A DNA stretch of 64,000 nucleotides from Erwinia_E haradaeae_G (GTDB lineage: Bacteria; Pseudomonadota; Gammaproteobacteria; Enterobacterales; Enterobacteriaceae). The notes beneath the pieces are model-generated. The model worked only from the letters and a program-made list of their open reading frames with translations, ran no database searches and was not told the origin of the DNA. Where the stretch lies: the NCBI RefSeq assembly GCF_900698955.1, contig NZ_LR217720.1:310001-374000 (forward strand). The letters run 5' to 3'. The translations under genes and the position numbers were made by a program. Below, one piece after another: positions 60,461 to 64,000 of this stretch (its first letter is position 1; each line of letters opens with the position of its first letter).

Positions 60461-63400
60461 TCAAAATTCAAATCGATAGAGAAAATCTACTGCTTGATTC
60501 ATACCAGAGATGGCTTCTAGATATAATTTTGGTAATAGTCGATAACGTAGAGTGAGTGTATCCAAAGAATCAAATATACCCATACTGTATTTTATCTGGA
60601 GGCGCGGTAGGACATTGATACTCATCCGTACTTGTTGCTTCTCGCCAGCTCCAATAGAATCTAGTATAAGATGATTAACGTTAAAGGTTTGGCCAATTTT
60701 ATTTACCAGCGTACTGCTTTGGGATACCCCCCATCCTATGAGCGCAGAGGTAAGTGTATCACTTTCACTCCCAGCGGAGTCTCGTTTTTGACCATGTAGG
60801 AGATACGATAACGCTTCTTCTTGTGTTTGTTCTGGATCAGAAAAAACCTCACATGTAGGTTTATTAGCAAGCCCAGTAATTCTGACGCCGACAGTAACAT
60901 CATCGGTAGTGGATTCTGGATTACGGATTGCTTCAATGTTGAGATATGGTTGATGCAGAAATCTAGAGAATTGTAATTCTCCTTTTCGTATAATCAAATC
61001 TTGGGAATAGGCGTGCAGGGATCCTGATAAGATATGAATCTTCCCATACAAACCAATATTAGAATTATCTTGCTTGAATTGCAGATCTCCGTGTAGTTTT
61101 CCTGTTAAACCTATAGCATCTAAAGTCACGTTACTACCAATATGTAACGTCAGATTACTGCTCATAGGCAGTGTAAAAAATTTTTGTTTTAATGGTTTTA
61201 GATTTTCATCCAGAAGAACTTCGTCAGAAGAAACTTGAACTGAACTTAGTAGCACTTGTTCTGCTATAAAATGAGCCCATGGGATATTAATATGGCCTAT
61301 TAGAGTTAGTAATTTTGGTTCAACTGTTAATAGTAGGTTTGGCGCAATATCCATTTTTATATTAGGTGGCATTATTACTTGTATTCTATCCCCTATTACG
61401 GCTATACGCGTGTACCAATGATTGATTTGACTCCATGCAGCTTCGCCGTTTAAAGTTATTTTACCTTTTGCAGAATGGATTATTCCTTTTAAAGTTGAGC
61501 GTAGACCATTAAAATTTATAGTTACTTGAGAGTTCGTGAGTTTAATAGGGATAAGATTGCTTTCAAAATAAGTGTTATTAAGATGCATTGTTCCAAAAAT
61601 TTGTGGTTGTTTTAAATTTCCACTGAGGCGCAAATGAGTATTTAGTACTCCAGAAATGTTTTCACCTGGAATAAGTATTGGGTTAAATATACCTACAGAC
61701 AGAGAGTGAATATTAATTGTACCCAACAGCGTACGTTGTCTGTGAAGGTGAGATATATGTAAGTTAGCATCTAATATTCCATAACTAGCAAGATCTACAA
61801 TGCTTTTAATCTGTATATATTTTTCGTGTAATACTATATTGAGTTGTATTTTACTGATAGTGATCGGTATTTTTTCCCCGTCTACATTATGATAAATTGT
61901 AATATTTTTTCCTGTGAGAGCAACCGTTCCATATGATAAAAATGTATGCAGGTTCCATCTAACATGCATCTCAGCTTTTTCAAGTATTCCTGATAACTGA
62001 GTGGTCTTTGGCATCAACATATTAAACATCATAAGATTTAAATGGTTGCATATGATGTTAGCCTTTCCATTTAGTGTCATTTGTCTAACTTGTGGTATAG
62101 ATACCATAACGTTATGATTTTTCCAGCGCTGCATACCAATAGTTAATATTTTTTGTTTATAAAGGTAATGAATAGCAGTGTTTTTGCTTAATGTCCACAT
62201 ACCTAATGGAGTAGATAGGCAAGCGCGTTCAATGGTTCCCATCCATTGATTATTGAGAAAATTCAGAGCACTGTGGATAGCAAAGTGTCCAGATATTGGT
62301 GTACTTTGTATCTGAATATTTAAATTATGTTTTAAAGCTGTTCCAGTAGCTTGTAATTGTAGTAATTCTAGGATTACTGTTTTTTGTTTTAACTGCTCAA
62401 TCTGTAGGTTCATATGACTCTGCATTTTATTACTAGCAACAAGAGATCCATCTAGATTAATGCAATTTACAAATATGTTTTTCCATCTTAAATGATGAGC
62501 AGAAAACTTTGTCATTAATATTGGCTGTATACGATCGCCGCGAATATGAATAATTCCTTGTGCTCTACCGAATAGTGTAGGGTGAATATTATTTAAATCT
62601 TGAGCATTAATATTTATATCTAAATGCGCCCGATGTGTGAGGAAACCTTTAAGTATTATTTTATTACTACCAACTCCTATGTTTACACCAGGTATATGCC
62701 ATTGATGAGGCGTATTACTCAAAATAGATCCACATACCCGAAATGGGTGATGCAACATTTGTCCTTTCAAGTCAAGTTGTATCTCTAGATTTTGGAGTTT
62801 TAATGGATGTTCTCTGTTTTTTTGTATTGACTGTATACTATGAGATAAACTGCCTCGCGCAATAATCTTTCCATTTATCTTTGAAGGCAATTTAGCGTAA
62901 AAATGGCTGATATCAATACCCGAAAGAGTGACTTTCCCATACCAATTGATTCCATTACACCAGTTGACTTTTCCTTGTAATTCAGCACTATCTTGCAAAG
63001 TAGTAAGACGTAGTTTTCTAATGGCACATTTCTCTAAATCACCCGTACCGTTGACGGTTAAGTTTGTGGGTGGCATATGTGGTTTATTTAATTCTGCTGT
63101 TAGCAAAAGAGTATAATTATTCATTTTACCACTTACGATACAGTGAATATCCTTCGCTTGATATTTCACTAACCCTTGGAATGGCCAGAGTAATTGAGAG
63201 CTGTAGAATTGCATACTGAAAGGTAGGCCGATAACAGAAAGATTGCTTTGTAAGTTTATTAGTGCTTCTATTTGGCCAGATAACTGTATTTTCCATTGCA
63301 GTGTATTGCATACATCACCGCTTACATTTATCGTGATAGTTTCATTTTTTAGTAAAGATTGATGTATAATATTATGTATAATAAACTTTAGAGGAAAGCT

Positions 63401-64000
63401 TCCACTAAGGGTTATGTGGCCTGTTGCATTTAGTATTCCTTGAGGAGAATCAATTAAAAGATGATCTATCTGAAGCTTTTTATTACGTATGTAACCTGTT
63501 ATAAACATACGATGCATCAAAAGCTCGCCATTTCCAATATAATATACTTTCTCACAGAGTAGTTGCATTATATGCACAGTGATGGATAAATCTAATGCTG
63601 ATAATGCTGGCATAATGGTGTGAGCACACAGTGTTTGTAATTTTTCATAAACGGAGTATGCATGTATAGCTATTTTTCCTATATGATCATTCTGTTTTTG
63701 TACGTTTTTTTTGGAAGAGTTTATAGTGATTTTTGGGAGTGCGATTATTAGTCCCTGTATGCATGAGGGTGTTACCGTAACGTCATTCTTTTCCCAATTT
63801 AAACCTCCGATAAAGGAGGTTAGAGAAATAATAGAATTTTCCGTTTGGAAATGGCAATTATGAAGAGATATATGCTTTAGTATAATGGGGTAAGTGGTTA
63901 CTAGTATCTTGTTCTTTCGTGCATTTATGAGAGGGTTGTTGATTTTGAAAAGTTGACGCTGATTTATACATATATCGACATTGTGTAGCATTAATTCATT
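60461..64000 (-). CDS. tamB: translocation and assembly module subunit TamB (partial, 5' end outside window)
   Basis: Large inner-membrane-anchored beta-groove protein spanning the periplasm; works with TamA and is implicated in phospholipid transport to the outer membrane. 1179 codons are visible; E. coli TamB has 1259. The frame stays open through the window edge (codons N-E-L before the first Met), and that first Met aligns near residue 94 of E. coli, so the gene continues beyond the window. Landmarks are GLNWEKNDVTVTPSCIQGLI, the DUF490 C-terminal region with AYSQDLIIRKGELQFS, PYLNIEAIRNPEST, and the end LYLEAISGMNQAVDFLYRFEF. Confidence 0.95.
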   Translation of the reverse strand, partial: NELMLHNVDICINQRQLFKINNPLINARKNKILVTTYPIILKHISLHNCHFQTENSIISLTSFIGGLNWEKNDVTVTPSCIQGLIIALPKITINSSKKNVQKQNDHIGKIAIHAYSVYEKLQTLCAHTIMPALSALDLSITVHIMQLLCEKVYYIGNGELLMHRMFITGYIRNKKLQIDHLLIDSPQGILNATGHITLSGSFPLKFIIHNIIHQSLLKNETITINVSGDVCNTLQWKIQLSGQIEALINLQSNLSVIGLPFSMQFYSSQLLWPFQGLVKYQAKDIHCIVSGKMNNYTLLLTAELNKPHMPPTNLTVNGTGDLEKCAIRKLRLTTLQDSAELQGKVNWCNGINWYGKVTLSGIDISHFYAKLPSKINGKIIARGSLSHSIQSIQKNREHPLKLQNLEIQLDLKGQMLHHPFRVCGSILSNTPHQWHIPGVNIGVGSNKIILKGFLTHRAHLDININAQDLNNIHPTLFGRAQGIIHIRGDRIQPILMTKFSAHHLRWKNIFVNCINLDGSLVASNKMQSHMNLQIEQLKQKTVILELLQLQATGTALKHNLNIQIQSTPISGHFAIHSALNFLNNQWMGTIERACLSTPLGMWTLSKNTAIHYLYKQKILTIGMQRWKNHNVMVSIPQVRQMTLNGKANIICNHLNLMMFNMLMPKTTQLSGILEKAEMHVRWNLHTFLSYGTVALTGKNITIYHNVDGEKIPITISKIQLNIVLHEKYIQIKSIVDLASYGILDANLHISHLHRQRTLLGTINIHSLSVGIFNPILIPGENISGVLNTHLRLSGNLKQPQIFGTMHLNNTYFESNLIPIKLTNSQVTINFNGLRSTLKGIIHSAKGKITLNGEAAWSQINHWYTRIAVIGDRIQVIMPPNIKMDIAPNLLLTVEPKLLTLIGHINIPWAHFIAEQVLLSSVQVSSDEVLLDENLKPLKQKFFTLPMSSNLTLHIGSNVTLDAIGLTGKLHGDLQFKQDNSNIGLYGKIHILSGSLHAYSQDLIIRKGELQFSRFLHQPYLNIEAIRNPESTTDDVTVGVRITGLANKPTCEVFSDPEQTQEEALSYLLHGQKRDSAGSESDTLTSALIGWGVSQSSTLVNKIGQTFNVNHLILDSIGAGEKQQVRMSINVLPRLQIKYSMGIFDSLDTLTLRYRLLPKLYLEAISGMNQAVDFLYRFEF

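Noticed and set aside
1..64000. CRISPR arrays, insertion sequences, prophage or toxin-antitoxin modules
   Set aside because: No regularly spaced direct repeats with unique spacers, no transposase or integrase motifs and no paired small genes were found on either strand.

Overview
The window reads as part of a shrinking enterobacterial genome, most likely that of an insect endosymbiont. Nearly every recognisable protein is collinear over its full length with its Escherichia coli counterpart. The DNA is very AT-rich, only about 63% of it is coding (my sum of the gene lengths), and long stretches hold no gene. No mobile element, prophage, CRISPR array, toxin or secretion system is visible. The exact genus cannot be named from the sequence alone.

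Layout. Positions 0.9-24.5 kb are gene-dense and keep an enterobacterial order: map (reverse), then rpsB-tsf-pyrH-frr-dxr-uppS-cdsA-rseP-bamA-skp-lpxD-fabZ-lpxA-lpxB-[decayed rnhB]-dnaE-accA, followed by tldD. From 25 to 64 kb the genes are islands in non-coding DNA: ugd; a rsmH-ftsL stub of the division cluster; mfd; tRNA-Ser(GGA); dapD; the reverse operon mlaF-E-D-C-B, then ibaG and murA; ytfL/paeA; gshB-yqgE-ruvX; htpX; hupA; fldA; infA; and tamB, cut by the right edge. These islands come from separate places in the E. coli map, so the chromosome has been rearranged as well as eroded.

How the genes work together. The retained set centres on the cell envelope. It covers undecaprenyl and isoprenoid precursors (dxr, uppS), phospholipid (cdsA, accA, fabZ), early lipid A (lpxD, lpxA, lpxB), outer-membrane protein assembly and its chaperone (bamA, skp), envelope proteases (rseP, htpX), lipid trafficking (complete Mla inner-membrane and periplasmic set, tamB), and peptidoglycan precursors (murA, dapD). 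The remainder is translation (rpsB, tsf, infA, frr, map, tRNA-Ser), replication and repair (dnaE, mfd, hupA, ruvX), redox (fldA, gshB) and a few others.

I found no convincing new multi-gene system. The most useful observations concern decay and small elements. An rnhB remnant starts exactly at the lpxB stop. There are plausible tails of prc before htpX and of mraZ before rsmH. FtsL is shortened and ftsI does not follow it. A small 52-codon frame between ruvX and htpX is followed by a strong orphan terminator. Several perfect hairpins and tandem palindromes sit in otherwise featureless gaps.
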